Below, piece by piece: positions 6,166 through 13,386 of a stretch of DNA of 13,677 bases; the first letter of the stretch is position 1, and every line of letters starts with the position of its first letter. The DNA comes from an uncultured Bacilli bacterium (GTDB lineage: Bacteria; Bacillota_I; Bacilli_A; RF39; UBA660). Under the pieces are notes generated by a model. That model did no database searches. It was not told where the DNA came from and saw only the letters and a program-made list of their open reading frames with translations. The position numbers were made by a program, and so were the translations under genes. Where the stretch lies: contig CAKONX010000030.1 of NCBI GenBank assembly GCA_934098345.1, positions 1 to 13,677 on the forward strand. Direction: 5' to 3'.

Positions 6166-7635
6166 ATGAAAAATGAAATAAATCGTTTGCCAAGAAATTA
6201 TACATTGTTAACTGATGAGTATGAATTTACAATGTCAGAAACATATTTTAAAAATAAGAAAAAAAATGAAAAAGCTGTATTTGATATTTTCTTTAGAAAA
6301 GTACCAAATGTTGGTGGATATGCTATAATGGCTGGTCTAGATAAAGTTATTGAATATATTAAAAACTTACATTTTGGAGAAAAAGAAATAGCTTATTTAG
6401 AAAGAAGAGGTTATGACAAAGACTTTATTGAGTATTTAAAAAATTTTAAATTTACTGGTAATGTTTATGCTATACCAGATGGAACTCCAGTATTTCCAAA
6501 TGAACCAATTGTTACTATTGAAGCTCCAATAATAGAAGCTCAAATAGTTGAAACAGCATTACTTTCTATAGTTAACGGAGCAATGGAACATGCAACAGGA
6601 GCAAGAAGAATAGTTGAAGCAACACCAAAAAATGTACCAATTATGGAATTTGGAAGTAGAAGAGCAGATGGTTTAGAAGCAGCAATTGATGCGTCTCTTT
6701 ATGGAATAATGGCTGGATGTGCTGGAACAAGTAATGCGCTTGCTGCTGATATGATAGGCGAGTCTGCTTTAGGTACTCAAGCACATAGTTATATTGAATC
6801 TTTTGAAGATGAATATGAAGCATTTCTTGCTTATGCTAAAGCTTATCCAAATAATTGCTTATTACTTGTTGATACAATAGATACTTTAAAAAGTGGAGTA
6901 AAAAATGCAATAAGAGTTGCTAAAGAATATTTAATACCTAATGGTTATAGATTAAAAGGAATTAGAATTGATTCTGGAGACTTAGCTTATCTTTCAAAAA
7001 TGGCAAGAAAGATGTTAGATGAAGCTGGATTTCCCGATGCTCAAATATGTTTGAGTAATGGTTTAACTGCTAAAACTATAAAATCACTTATTGAAGAAGG
7101 AGCATGTTTTAACTCTTTAGGTGTTGGAGATAACATTTCTAAACCTGAAGGTCGTATGGGATGTGTTTATAAAGAAGTCGCGATGATTAAAGATGGAAAA
7201 AGAATTCCCAAAATAAAAATTAGTAATGATATTGTTAAAACCATAAATCCTGACTTTAAAGATTTATATCGTGCGTATGATAAAGAGACTGGATATGCAC
7301 TTGCAGATATTATGGTTAGACATGGTGAAAGTATTAATGGAGATAAATTAATAATAGTTGATCCCATTAATATATTAAAACAAAATGAAATAACTAACTA
7401 TGATTTAGTACCATTACAAAAACAAATATTTAAAGATGGTAATTTAGTTTATGATGATCCAACCATTTTAGAAAAACGTGATTATTGTGAAGAACAAATG
7501 AATACAATATATCCTGAAGTAAAAAGAGAAATGAATCCACATACTTATTATGTTGATGGAACTTTAGAATATGTTGAATTTAAAAATGATATGATAAAAA
7601 AGTTAAAAAAAGAAATTGTAAAAGGAGATAGATAA
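6166..7635 (+). CDS. pncB: Nicotinate phosphoribosyltransferase
   Basis: Joins nicotinate to PRPP, with ATP hydrolysis, to give nicotinate mononucleotide. With the ATG start the product is 489 residues, matching the longer Firmicutes type of the family. Recognisable blocks are YTLLTDEYEFTMSETYF (12-28), QIVETALLSIVNG (126-138), MEFGSRRADGLEAAIDAS (160-177), ALGTQAHSYIESF (201-213) containing the phosphorylatable histidine H207, VDTIDTLKSGV (235-245), and IRIDSGDLAYLS (267-278), which contributes phosphate and ribose contacts. It lies 10 bp after pncA and 1 bp before nadE. Two longer in-frame ORFs on other strands or frames here are shadows of this gene. Confidence 0.96.
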   Translation: MKNEINRLPRNYTLLTDEYEFTMSETYFKNKKKNEKAVFDIFFRKVPNVGGYAIMAGLDKVIEYIKNLHFGEKEIAYLERRGYDKDFIEYLKNFKFTGNVYAIPDGTPVFPNEPIVTIEAPIIEAQIVETALLSIVNGAMEHATGARRIVEATPKNVPIMEFGSRRADGLEAAIDASLYGIMAGCAGTSNALAADMIGESALGTQAHSYIESFEDEYEAFLAYAKAYPNNCLLLVDTIDTLKSGVKNAIRVAKEYLIPNGYRLKGIRIDSGDLAYLSKMARKMLDEAGFPDAQICLSNGLTAKTIKSLIEEGACFNSLGVGDNISKPEGRMGCVYKEVAMIKDGKRIPKIKISNDIVKTINPDFKDLYRAYDKETGYALADIMVRHGESINGDKLIIVDPINILKQNEITNYDLVPLQKQIFKDGNLVYDDPTILEKRDYCEEQMNTIYPEVKREMNPHTYYVDGTLEYVEFKNDMIKKLKKEIVKGDR

Positions 7636-7636
7636 T

Positions 7637-8398
7637 ATGTTTAATGTAGAAAAAAACACGAATAATATAATTAATTATATAAGAGAATATTACCAAAAAA
7701 ACAACTTAGGTGGTTGTGTTTTAGGAATAAGTGGAGGAAAAGATTCAGCAGTAGTTGCAGCAATTATGTGTAAGGCTATTGGAGCTGAAAATGTCTTAGG
7801 AGTAACTCTTCCATGTCATTCAAAAAATCAAGATAAAACAGATGCTTTATTAGTAAGTGAAGCATTTGGTTTTGAACTTGTTGATTTAGATTTAACTGAT
7901 GCTTTTGAAGCAATTAAAGATAAAGTCAATTTATTAGGTGAATTTACTGAAGAAGAAACTTTAAACAGTGATATTAACTTAAAACCAAGACTTAGAATGA
8001 GTGCTGTATATTACTTAGCAGCTCTTAAAACAGCTTTAACTCATAAAACTTATATTGTTGCTGGAACTAGTAACAAAAGTGAATTGTTTGTAGGATATTT
8101 TACTAAAGGTGGAGATTCAGTTCATGATATAGGAGTATTAACTGATTTTACAGTTGATGAAGTAATTAAAATAGGTGAATATTTAAACGTACCAGAAAAA
8201 GTTTTATATAAAACCCCAAGTGATGGATTATCAAATAAAAGTGATGAAGAAAAATTAGGAGTTACTTATAAGGATATTGAAAAATTTATGAATGGAGAAG
8301 AGTTACCTGAATATGTTAGGGGAAAAATATTAAAACTTCATAACAATGCGGCTCATAAATTTAATTTACCTTATTATAAACAAGAGACATGCGAGTAG
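7637..8398 (+). CDS. nadE: NH3-dependent NAD synthetase
   Basis: Adenylates and amidates deamido-NAD to NAD. The 253-residue product is the short, ammonia-using form: there is no N-terminal nitrilase (glutaminase) domain. The ATP-pyrophosphatase P-loop is GISGGKDSAVVA (30-41). Other family blocks are LKPRLRMSAVYYLA (116-129), GTSNKSELFVGYFTKGGDS (143-161), and KTPSDGLSNKSDEEKLGVTY (192-211). AAAGGAGAT (7621-7629) lies 7 nt before the ATG. The last 10 bp overlap the start of the nadD reading frame, so translation of the two was evidently coupled. Confidence 0.97.
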   Translation: MFNVEKNTNNIINYIREYYQKNNLGGCVLGISGGKDSAVVAAIMCKAIGAENVLGVTLPCHSKNQDKTDALLVSEAFGFELVDLDLTDAFEAIKDKVNLLGEFTEEETLNSDINLKPRLRMSAVYYLAALKTALTHKTYIVAGTSNKSELFVGYFTKGGDSVHDIGVLTDFTVDEVIKIGEYLNVPEKVLYKTPSDGLSNKSDEEKLGVTYKDIEKFMNGEELPEYVRGKILKLHNNAAHKFNLPYYKQETCE

Positions 8399-8955
8399 GA
8401 ATATTTGGTGGTACTTTTAATCCTCCTCATAAAATGCATTTAAATATTGCACTTATATTAATAAAAAATAATTATGTTGATTAAGTTATATTTGTACCCA
8501 CAGGTAATAAATATGATAGAAAAGATTTAAATAATGAATTAGATAGATTTAATATGGTTAATCTAATGATTAAAGATTATGATAATTTAGAAGTAAGTGA
8601 TTATGAACTTGGAAATAAAAGAAGATATACTTATGAAACTCTTAATTATTTTAAAAGTTTATATAAAAATGATGAAATATATTTTATATGTGGAATAGAT
8701 AATGTAAATGATTTACCTACTTGGAAAAATTATAATTATATATTAAATAACTATAAAATATTTGTTATTAATAGAAATAAAGAAAAACTAAATTTAGAAA
8801 ATGACAATATTATACTTGCCAATATTGATACATTAAATATATCTTCTACATTTATAAGAGAAAATATTAAAGATATACATTTAATTAGTAGTTTACTTGA
8901 TAAAAATGTATTAGAATATATTAAAGAAAGGAATATTTATGAAAGAGATTGTTGA
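8389..8955 (+). pseudogene. nadD: Nicotinate-nucleotide adenylyltransferase interrupted by an in-frame TAA
   Basis: NadD converts NaMN and ATP to deamido-NAD. Reading from ATG 8389, the frame opens with MRVGIFGGTFNPPHKMHLNI, the nucleotidyltransferase signature, and continues to NYVD at codon 31. Codon 32 is TAA (8482-8484), where relatives usually have Lys in a D-K-V-I-F-V-P-T-G strand. VIFVPTG follows at once in the same frame. The rest is intact: YTYETLNYF, EIYFICGIDNVNDLPTWKNY, and the ISSTFIREN ribose-phosphate motif, ending at TGA 8953-8955. The whole frame is 188 codons, a normal NadD length. A single A-to-T change (AAA to TAA at 8482) explains the break. A fragment starting at ATG 8554 would lack the catalytic HxGH-like motif. 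The motif itself reads H-K-M-H, with Met for the usual Gly. This may be a real nonsense mutation or a sequence error. Confidence 0.88.
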
Positions 8956-9418
8956 ATTATTAATTAAATTAAATAAAAAAATAGCTACTATGGAATCTTG
9001 TACTGGAGGTTTTATTGCATCAAGTATAACTGATATAGAAGGATCTAGTAGTATACTTAACTTTAGTGCTGTAACTTACTCTAATGAATATAAAATTAAA
9101 CTTGGAGTAAATGAAACAACAATTGAAGAATATTCAGTTTATAGTATGAATGTTGCAAGGGAAATGGCTAAAAGTATAAGCGATTTTGCTCTAAGTGATT
9201 ATGGAATTGGTATAACTGGAAAAATTAATAGAAGAGATGAAAATAATTTATTTGGTGATGATAATAAAATATTTTATTCTATATATGATAAAGAAAATGA
9301 TAAATTTTATGATTATAGTTTAACTGCTATAGATGATACTAGATTTAATAATAAAGTGATGATTAAAAATGATATTAGTAAATCTCTTCTAAATATATTA
9401 AAAATTTATGAAAAATAA
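8939..9418 (+). CDS. pncC: Nicotinamide-nucleotide amidase, CinA C-terminal type
   Basis: The 159-residue product is a stand-alone CinA C-terminal domain, the family that deamidates NMN to NaMN. NMN is a by-product of NAD-dependent DNA ligase, so this enzyme recycles it into the pathway. Family blocks are ATMESCTGGFIASSIT (16-31, with the conserved Ser20), FSAVTYSNEYK (42-52), SVYSMNVAREMAKSI (66-80, in place of the usual GAVS block), YGIGITG (88-94) and a TRF motif (134-136). AGAAAGGA (8925-8932) lies 6 nt before the ATG. The gene overlaps nadD by 17 bp and nadK by 11 bp. The N-terminal COG1058 domain of full-length CinA is absent, as expected for PncC. Its position between nadD and nadK supports the NMN role over a competence role. 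Confidence 0.88.
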   Translation: MKEIVELLIKLNKKIATMESCTGGFIASSITDIEGSSSILNFSAVTYSNEYKIKLGVNETTIEEYSVYSMNVAREMAKSISDFALSDYGIGITGKINRRDENNLFGDDNKIFYSIYDKENDKFYDYSLTAIDDTRFNNKVMIKNDISKSLLNILKIYEK

Positions 9419-10202
9419 AGTAAAAATATTTTATAACAATAATGATAAATCTATTAATACTTTTAATGAAGTAAAAGATAAATTAATTAAAAATGGATTT
9501 ATTATAGTTGAAAATGATTATAATATTGCCATCGCGATTGGTGGAGATGGATCATTTTTAAGAATGGTAAAAGAAACAAATTTTAAAAGTGATGTTTTAT
9601 ATTTAGGTATTAATACAGGTACATTAGGTTTTGCTCAAGAGATACATGTTAATGAGTTAGATGAATTAATTGAAAACTTAAAAACTGGAAATTATAAAGT
9701 AAATGAATTTGGTGTTCAAGAAACTAATTTATATTCTAATAATGAGAATTCAAAATTTTATTCATTAAATGATATAGTTATTCGAGATATGGATCTTAAT
9801 ACATTAAAACTTGATATTTTTATAGATGATGCTTTACTTGAACATTTTGCAGGTGATGGTATATTAGTTTCAACGTCATTTGGATCAACTGCATATAATT
9901 TAAGTTTTGGAGGGTCAATTATTTATAATACTTTTCATGCATTAGAATTAACTCCAGTTGCTCCTTTAAATAATAAAACTTATAGAACTTTAACTAATTC
10001 TCTTGTTTTACCTCAAAATAAAAACATTGAAATAGTTCCAGTTAGTAACAAGAATTTAATTGTTACTGTAGATGGAGAAAATAAATACTATGAAAATGTT
10101 GATAAAATTGATACTATATTAAGTGACAAAACTATCATGTGTTATCAAAATATAGATTATAATTTTGTTAAAAAAATAAATGATAAATTTTTAAGCAACT
10201 AG
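9408..10202 (+). CDS. nadK: NAD kinase
   Basis: Phosphorylates NAD to NADP. The 264-residue protein shows AIAIGGDGSFLRMVKE (41-56) with the catalytic GGDG (45-48, D47), GINTGTLGFAQE (67-78), the NAD-contacting LNDIVIRD (120-127), and the glycine-rich block GDGILVSTSFGSTAYNLSFG (149-168), followed by ELTPVAPLNNKTYRTLTNSLVLP (180-202, cited in two parts ELTPVAPLNN and KTYRTLTNSLVLP). The length is normal for Bacilli. The ATG overlaps pncC by 11 bp with no visible Shine-Dalgarno, so translation probably depends on ribosomes finishing pncC. It completes the nicotinamide-to-NADP route encoded here. Confidence 0.96.
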   Translation: MKNKVKIFYNNNDKSINTFNEVKDKLIKNGFIIVENDYNIAIAIGGDGSFLRMVKETNFKSDVLYLGINTGTLGFAQEIHVNELDELIENLKTGNYKVNEFGVQETNLYSNNENSKFYSLNDIVIRDMDLNTLKLDIFIDDALLEHFAGDGILVSTSFGSTAYNLSFGGSIIYNTFHALELTPVAPLNNKTYRTLTNSLVLPQNKNIEIVPVSNKNLIVTVDGENKYYENVDKIDTILSDKTIMCYQNIDYNFVKKINDKFLSN

Positions 10203-10208
10203 GATGTG
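10201..10208 (+). promoter_or_regulatory. Ribosome binding site deciding the aminotransferase start
   Basis: AGGATGTG overlaps the nadK stop codon and lies 6 nt before ATG 10215. The alternative GTG at 10206 falls inside this site, so it is unlikely to be the initiator. Confidence 0.65.
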
Positions 10209-10214
10209 TATATT

Positions 10215-11708
10215 ATGAATAAAGCAATTCAAAGAATTTTAGAAAGATATCCTCATTTGGATAAAAGAAAATTTGGTTTTCCAGATATTGGATTAAGAAA
10301 AGATAAAAATGAATTTTCACCATATGTAAAAGAAGTAAAAGATGCTTTTGATATATATGATTATCTTTTAAATAATTATTATGATTCAAATAAAGATATT
10401 AATATGACTAGTGGGAATCCAATGGAATATAAACCATATCCACCAATTGTAAAAAATATAAATAAGTATTTAAAAACTAATGATCTTTATAAATATCCTT
10501 ATTCAGAAGGTGATAATAAAGTTAGAAAGGTATTGCTTGATTATATTGAAAGAATTGGATTTAAAAATGATGATCCTTATAAAGAAAATGATATAGATGA
10601 ATGTGGTTTATCAATTAATAATCTTACGATGACAGTTTCAACATCGCATGCTGTAAATATATTATTTGATATTATTGCTCGTGAACATGATGTTGTTTTA
10701 ATGACTGCACCTAATTATGGACTTTTTAGTTTTAAACCTGAAAGGTTTAATGTTGATGTAAGAGTTATTCCTTTAAAAGAGGAAAATAATTATTTAATTG
10801 ATCCAGATGATTTGGAAAGTATTATTGATAAAACAAATGAAGAATTAAAAGAAAAATATAAAAATCTTGATTATACTCCTAAAGTAGTTGCAATTATTAA
10901 TAGTAATCCAAGTAATCCTTTAGGTACATTCTTAGGAGAAAGTGAAAAAGATAGATTAATTAAAATAGGTGATATTGTTCTTAAAAATGATATATTTATA
11001 ATTGATGATTTAATATATCGAGATATAAGTTTTAATGATGATTTAGCTCTTCCTTTTGGAACATTAGATGGAATGTTTAAAAACACGATTTCACTTTTTG
11101 GTTTATCAAAGTCTTATGGAATGGCTAGTTTAAGAGCTGGATTTGTTGTAGCAGATGAAGTTATTATAAGAGAAATAATTAATCGTATTTTTTGTGAATT
11201 TGATGCTGTTCCAGCCATAATTGGTGTTGCTCTTGAAGGTGCATTTAAAGAAAATAAAAATGAATATAATAAGTACTTTAATGATTTAAGATTTAAATAT
11301 GCCCTTAATTATAATTTATTTAAATGTTTAATTGATGGATATGATTCTATAGATAAAAAATATCAAAAAGAAGTTTATTCATTAATTAAAAAGTATGCAC
11401 CTAACTATGATATTTATAAAGGAATAAAAGATATTAAAGTTAAAGTTAATGTTAAATCAGGATTCTTTGTTATAGTTGATTTTACTAAATTAAAAGGTAA
11501 AAAAGATGAGTTTGGAAAACCAATATTTAATGAATACGATTTGATTTTATATTTTTATAGAAATGTAAATTTAAGATTCTTAATTGGTAAAAGCTTTGCT
11601 TGGCCAAATAAGGATGAATTAGTTGGAAGATTTACTTTTGCTAAATCACAAAAAGAAATGATAAACTGTGTTGTTAAAATGAATGAAGCAATAGATAAAT
11701 TAATGTGA
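10215..11708 (+). CDS. PLP-dependent class I/II aminotransferase, substrate unknown
   Basis: A fold-type I PLP enzyme of 497 residues. The core markers are present: NMTSGNPMEY (63-72) and YPYSEGD (94-100) near the substrate entrance, NSNPSNPLG (229-237), D265 and Y268 in IIDDLIYRD, the Schiff-base lysine K299 in SLFGLSKSYGMASLRAGF, and the likely carboxylate-binding arginine R472 in VGRFTFA. Typical aspartate/aromatic aminotransferases are about 390-400 residues. The additional length is mainly an extended N-terminus (about 1-60) and a segment at about 375-410. The class suggests amino-group transfer between an amino acid and a 2-oxoacid, but the sequence alone does not reveal the substrate. 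It lies 12 bp after nadK and 22 bp before nrtR, inside the NAD operon. Aspartate is the precursor of de novo NAD synthesis, but no nadA, nadB or nadC is visible, so a direct NAD role is speculative. Confidence 0.82.
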   Translation: MNKAIQRILERYPHLDKRKFGFPDIGLRKDKNEFSPYVKEVKDAFDIYDYLLNNYYDSNKDINMTSGNPMEYKPYPPIVKNINKYLKTNDLYKYPYSEGDNKVRKVLLDYIERIGFKNDDPYKENDIDECGLSINNLTMTVSTSHAVNILFDIIAREHDVVLMTAPNYGLFSFKPERFNVDVRVIPLKEENNYLIDPDDLESIIDKTNEELKEKYKNLDYTPKVVAIINSNPSNPLGTFLGESEKDRLIKIGDIVLKNDIFIIDDLIYRDISFNDDLALPFGTLDGMFKNTISLFGLSKSYGMASLRAGFVVADEVIIREIINRIFCEFDAVPAIIGVALEGAFKENKNEYNKYFNDLRFKYALNYNLFKCLIDGYDSIDKKYQKEVYSLIKKYAPNYDIYKGIKDIKVKVNVKSGFFVIVDFTKLKGKKDEFGKPIFNEYDLILYFYRNVNLRFLIGKSFAWPNKDELVGRFTFAKSQKEMINCVVKMNEAIDKLM

Positions 11709-11720
11709 TATTATATATGT

Positions 11721-11726
11721 GAGGTG
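11721..11726 (+). promoter_or_regulatory. Ribosome binding site deciding the nrtR start
   Basis: GAGGTG lies 4 nt before ATG 11731. The in-frame GTG at 11719 sits on top of this site and would have none of its own, so ATG 11731 is preferred, removing four residues from the longest frame. Confidence 0.72.
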
Positions 11727-11730
11727 TAAA

Positions 11731-12549
11731 ATGTATAAGACTGAAGAAGAATTTTTAAGTCATTACAATCCTGAAGATTTTGATAGACTTTCATTAACAA
11801 CTGATATTTTAGTTATAAGTATAAGTGATGAAAAAAATAATAACTATCGAAAAACAAGTGAAAAAGTAATGAGTATTTTATTGATAAAAAGAAATAATTT
11901 TCCATTTAAAGATAAATGGTGCTTACCTGGAGGTTTTTTAAATATAGATGAAGACCTAGAAAAATGTCCAGCAAGAATACTAGAAAATGAAACTAATTTA
12001 AAAGATATTTATTTAGAACAATTATATACATTTGGAAGCGTTAAAAGAGATCCTAGAATGCGTGTTATTTCAACTTCTTATATGGCTTTAGTTGATAAAA
12101 ATAGGATTACAACAGAACTTAAAAATGATGCTAAATGGTTTAATGTATCAATTGAAGAAGAAAATGATTTGATAAATGTTACTTTAACAAATGAAGATAC
12201 AGTTTTAAAAACAGTTGTTAAAAAAACACTTAGAGAAAAAACTACAGATAGATATGAATTTAGTATCTATAAAAATGATTCTATTGCTTTTGATCATCCT
12301 TTAGTTATAGTTTCTGGTATTGAAAGATTAAAAAATAAAATTGAATATACTGATGTTGTATTTAATATGATGCCTAAATATTTTACTTTAGGCGAGCTTC
12401 AAAAAGTTTATGAAGTAATTTTGAATAAGAAATTACTTGATCCAGCTTTTAGAAGAATAATCGCTAATAAAGTAGAAGAAACTGATGAAATGAAAACTGG
12501 TGGAGGTCATCGACCATCAAGATTATTTAAATATAAAGGAGTGAAGTAA
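11731..12549 (+). CDS. nrtR: NrtR-type transcriptional regulator of NAD metabolism (Nudix plus winged helix)
   Basis: The 272-residue product has an N-terminal Nudix-like domain (about 20-160) and a C-terminal winged-helix domain (about 195-269). The Nudix box begins LPGGFLNIDEDLEKCPARIL (65-84) and ends ENETNL. It keeps R82 and E87 but has I83, N86 and N89 where active hydrolases have Glu, Glu and Gly, which points to a ligand-sensing domain without catalysis. The C-terminal part has the NrtR hallmarks YTDVVFNMMPKYFTLGELQK (206-225), YEVILNKKLLDPAFRRII (227-244) and GGGHRPSRLFKY (257-268). NrtR proteins repress NAD biosynthesis genes and are released by NAD-derived ligands such as ADP-ribose in characterised members. 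The position in the NAD operon makes autoregulation through the 5395-5509 palindromes the natural hypothesis. It lies 1 bp before ung. Confidence 0.9.
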   Translation: MYKTEEEFLSHYNPEDFDRLSLTTDILVISISDEKNNNYRKTSEKVMSILLIKRNNFPFKDKWCLPGGFLNIDEDLEKCPARILENETNLKDIYLEQLYTFGSVKRDPRMRVISTSYMALVDKNRITTELKNDAKWFNVSIEEENDLINVTLTNEDTVLKTVVKKTLREKTTDRYEFSIYKNDSIAFDHPLVIVSGIERLKNKIEYTDVVFNMMPKYFTLGELQKVYEVILNKKLLDPAFRRIIANKVEETDEMKTGGGHRPSRLFKYKGVK

Positions 12550-12550
12550 T

Positions 12551-13198
12551 ATGATAGGTAATGACTGGGATACAATGCTTGCTCCAATATATAAAGGAGA
12601 TTATTTTGAAGATTTATTGAAACGTGTTCAACATGAATATAGTATTCATACAGTTTATCCAGGTAAAAAAGAAGTTTTTAATGCATTAAGATTAACTCCT
12701 TTTAAGGATGTTAAAGTTGTAATAGTTGGACAAGATCCATATCATGGAGAAGGAGAAGCTCATGGACTTTCTTTTTCAGTTCGTGATGGAGTTAAACTAC
12801 CACCAAGTTTAAAAAATATTTATAAAGAATTATATGATGATTTAGGAGTACCGATAAAAACAACTGGAGATTTATCCCATTGGGCTAAACAAGGCGTATT
12901 ACTTTTAAATTCAACTTTAACAGTTGTAAAAGATACACCTAATTCTCATAGCAATATTGGATGGCAACAATTTACTGATGATGTTATTTCTTTAATAGAT
13001 AAAAATAGAAATGATGTTGTGTTTATCCTTTGGGGTAATTATGCTAGAAGTAAAAAGGCTTTAATAAAAAATAATTATATTATTGAAAGTGCACATCCAT
13101 CACCTTTTAGTGCTAGAAATGGTTTCTTTGGTTCTAAACCATTTTCTAAAACTAATGCTTATTTAAAAAGTAAAGGTTTAGAAGAAATCAATTGGTAA
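12551..13198 (+). CDS. ung: Uracil-DNA glycosylase, family 1
   Basis: Excises uracil from DNA, starting base excision repair. The 215-residue product has the complete family 1 set: GQDPYHGEGEAHGLSFSV (60-77) with the water-activating D62 and F75 for stacking, LPPSLKNIYKEL (83-94), LLLNSTLTV (117-125) with the uracil-reading N120, FILWGNYA (158-165), and AHPSPFSA (181-188) with H182. GFFGSKPFSKTNAYL (191-205) is the usual C-terminal block. AAAGGAGTGA (12535-12544) lies 6 nt before the ATG and overlaps the nrtR end. It is probably the last full gene of the NAD operon; no metabolic tie to NAD is needed, since operon tails often carry unrelated housekeeping genes. Confidence 0.97.
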   Translation: MIGNDWDTMLAPIYKGDYFEDLLKRVQHEYSIHTVYPGKKEVFNALRLTPFKDVKVVIVGQDPYHGEGEAHGLSFSVRDGVKLPPSLKNIYKELYDDLGVPIKTTGDLSHWAKQGVLLLNSTLTVVKDTPNSHSNIGWQQFTDDVISLIDKNRNDVVFILWGNYARSKKALIKNNYIIESAHPSPFSARNGFFGSKPFSKTNAYLKSKGLEEINW

Positions 13199-13214
13199 TA
13201 AATAATAGGGGGTT

Positions 13215-13351
13215 ATGGAAGAAAAAGTTATTAATGAAGAAGTTATTGAAACTTTAGAAGAAAGTGAAAAAATAATAAAAGATATTAAAGATGGTAAAAG
13301 AAAGGTTTCAATAATATAGAAGATTTGGTTAATTCACTAGAAAAAGAATAA
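13215..13351 (+). pseudogene. Possible frameshifted remnant of a RelB/DinJ-like antitoxin
   Basis: ATG 13215 opens a 34-codon frame ending at TAG 13317 (MEEKVINEEVIETLEESEKI, then IKDIKDGKRKVSII). Moving to the -1 frame near 13301 gives KGFNNIEDLVNSLEKE ending at TAA 13349. The joined reading, a helix E-T-L-E-E-S-E-K-I-I-K-D, then K-G-F-N-N-I-E-D-L and L-E-K-E, resembles the C-terminal half of RelB/DinJ-type antitoxins. The N-terminal ribbon-helix-helix part is missing and no toxin follows. Restoring one A in the GAAAGG run at 13300-13305 would fuse the frames. The site AGGGGG (13207-13212) lies only 2 nt before the ATG. It lies 16 bp after ung and before the terminator, so it is probably transcribed. 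It could instead be an unrelated small ORF. Confidence 0.35.
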
Positions 13352-13352
13352 G

Positions 13353-13386
13353 ACTTAATAGGTGTAAAACTTTATTAAGTTTTTTT
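13353..13386 (+). terminator. Operon-end terminator with two alternative stems
   Basis: ACTTAATA (13353-13360) pairs with TATTAAGT (13373-13380) around a 12-nt loop, followed by T through 13386. A competing shorter-loop hairpin, AAAACTT (13366-13372) with AAGTTTT (13377-13383) around TATT, uses the same region. The second is the more compact and directly abuts the T run. Either would end transcription of the NAD operon through ung. Confidence 0.72.

Noticed and set aside
6641..7367. Minus-strand open frames opposite pncB
   Set aside because: They lie entirely within the conserved catalytic part of pncB and have no recognisable motifs or initiation signals.
8482..8484. Stop-codon recoding or programmed read-through at the nadD TAA
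   Set aside because: TAA ends rpsR, pncB, pncC, nrtR and ung normally, and the context GAT TAA GTT does not match known read-through contexts. A substitution or sequence error is simpler.
8939..9418. Truncated CinA competence protein
   Set aside because: The gene has its own ribosome binding site and a complete C-terminal domain, and it lies within the NAD genes. A stand-alone PncC amidase is the better reading than a fragment of full-length CinA.
10871..11086. Minus-strand open frame opposite the aminotransferase
   Set aside because: It is antisense to the PLP-binding core of a conserved enzyme and shows no independent coding signal.
13290..13310. Programmed -1 frameshift in the antitoxin-like ORF
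   Set aside because: The codons GGT AAA AGA AAG do not form an X-XXY-YYZ slippery heptamer in the zero frame, and no clear stimulatory structure follows closely. Loss of one A is more likely.
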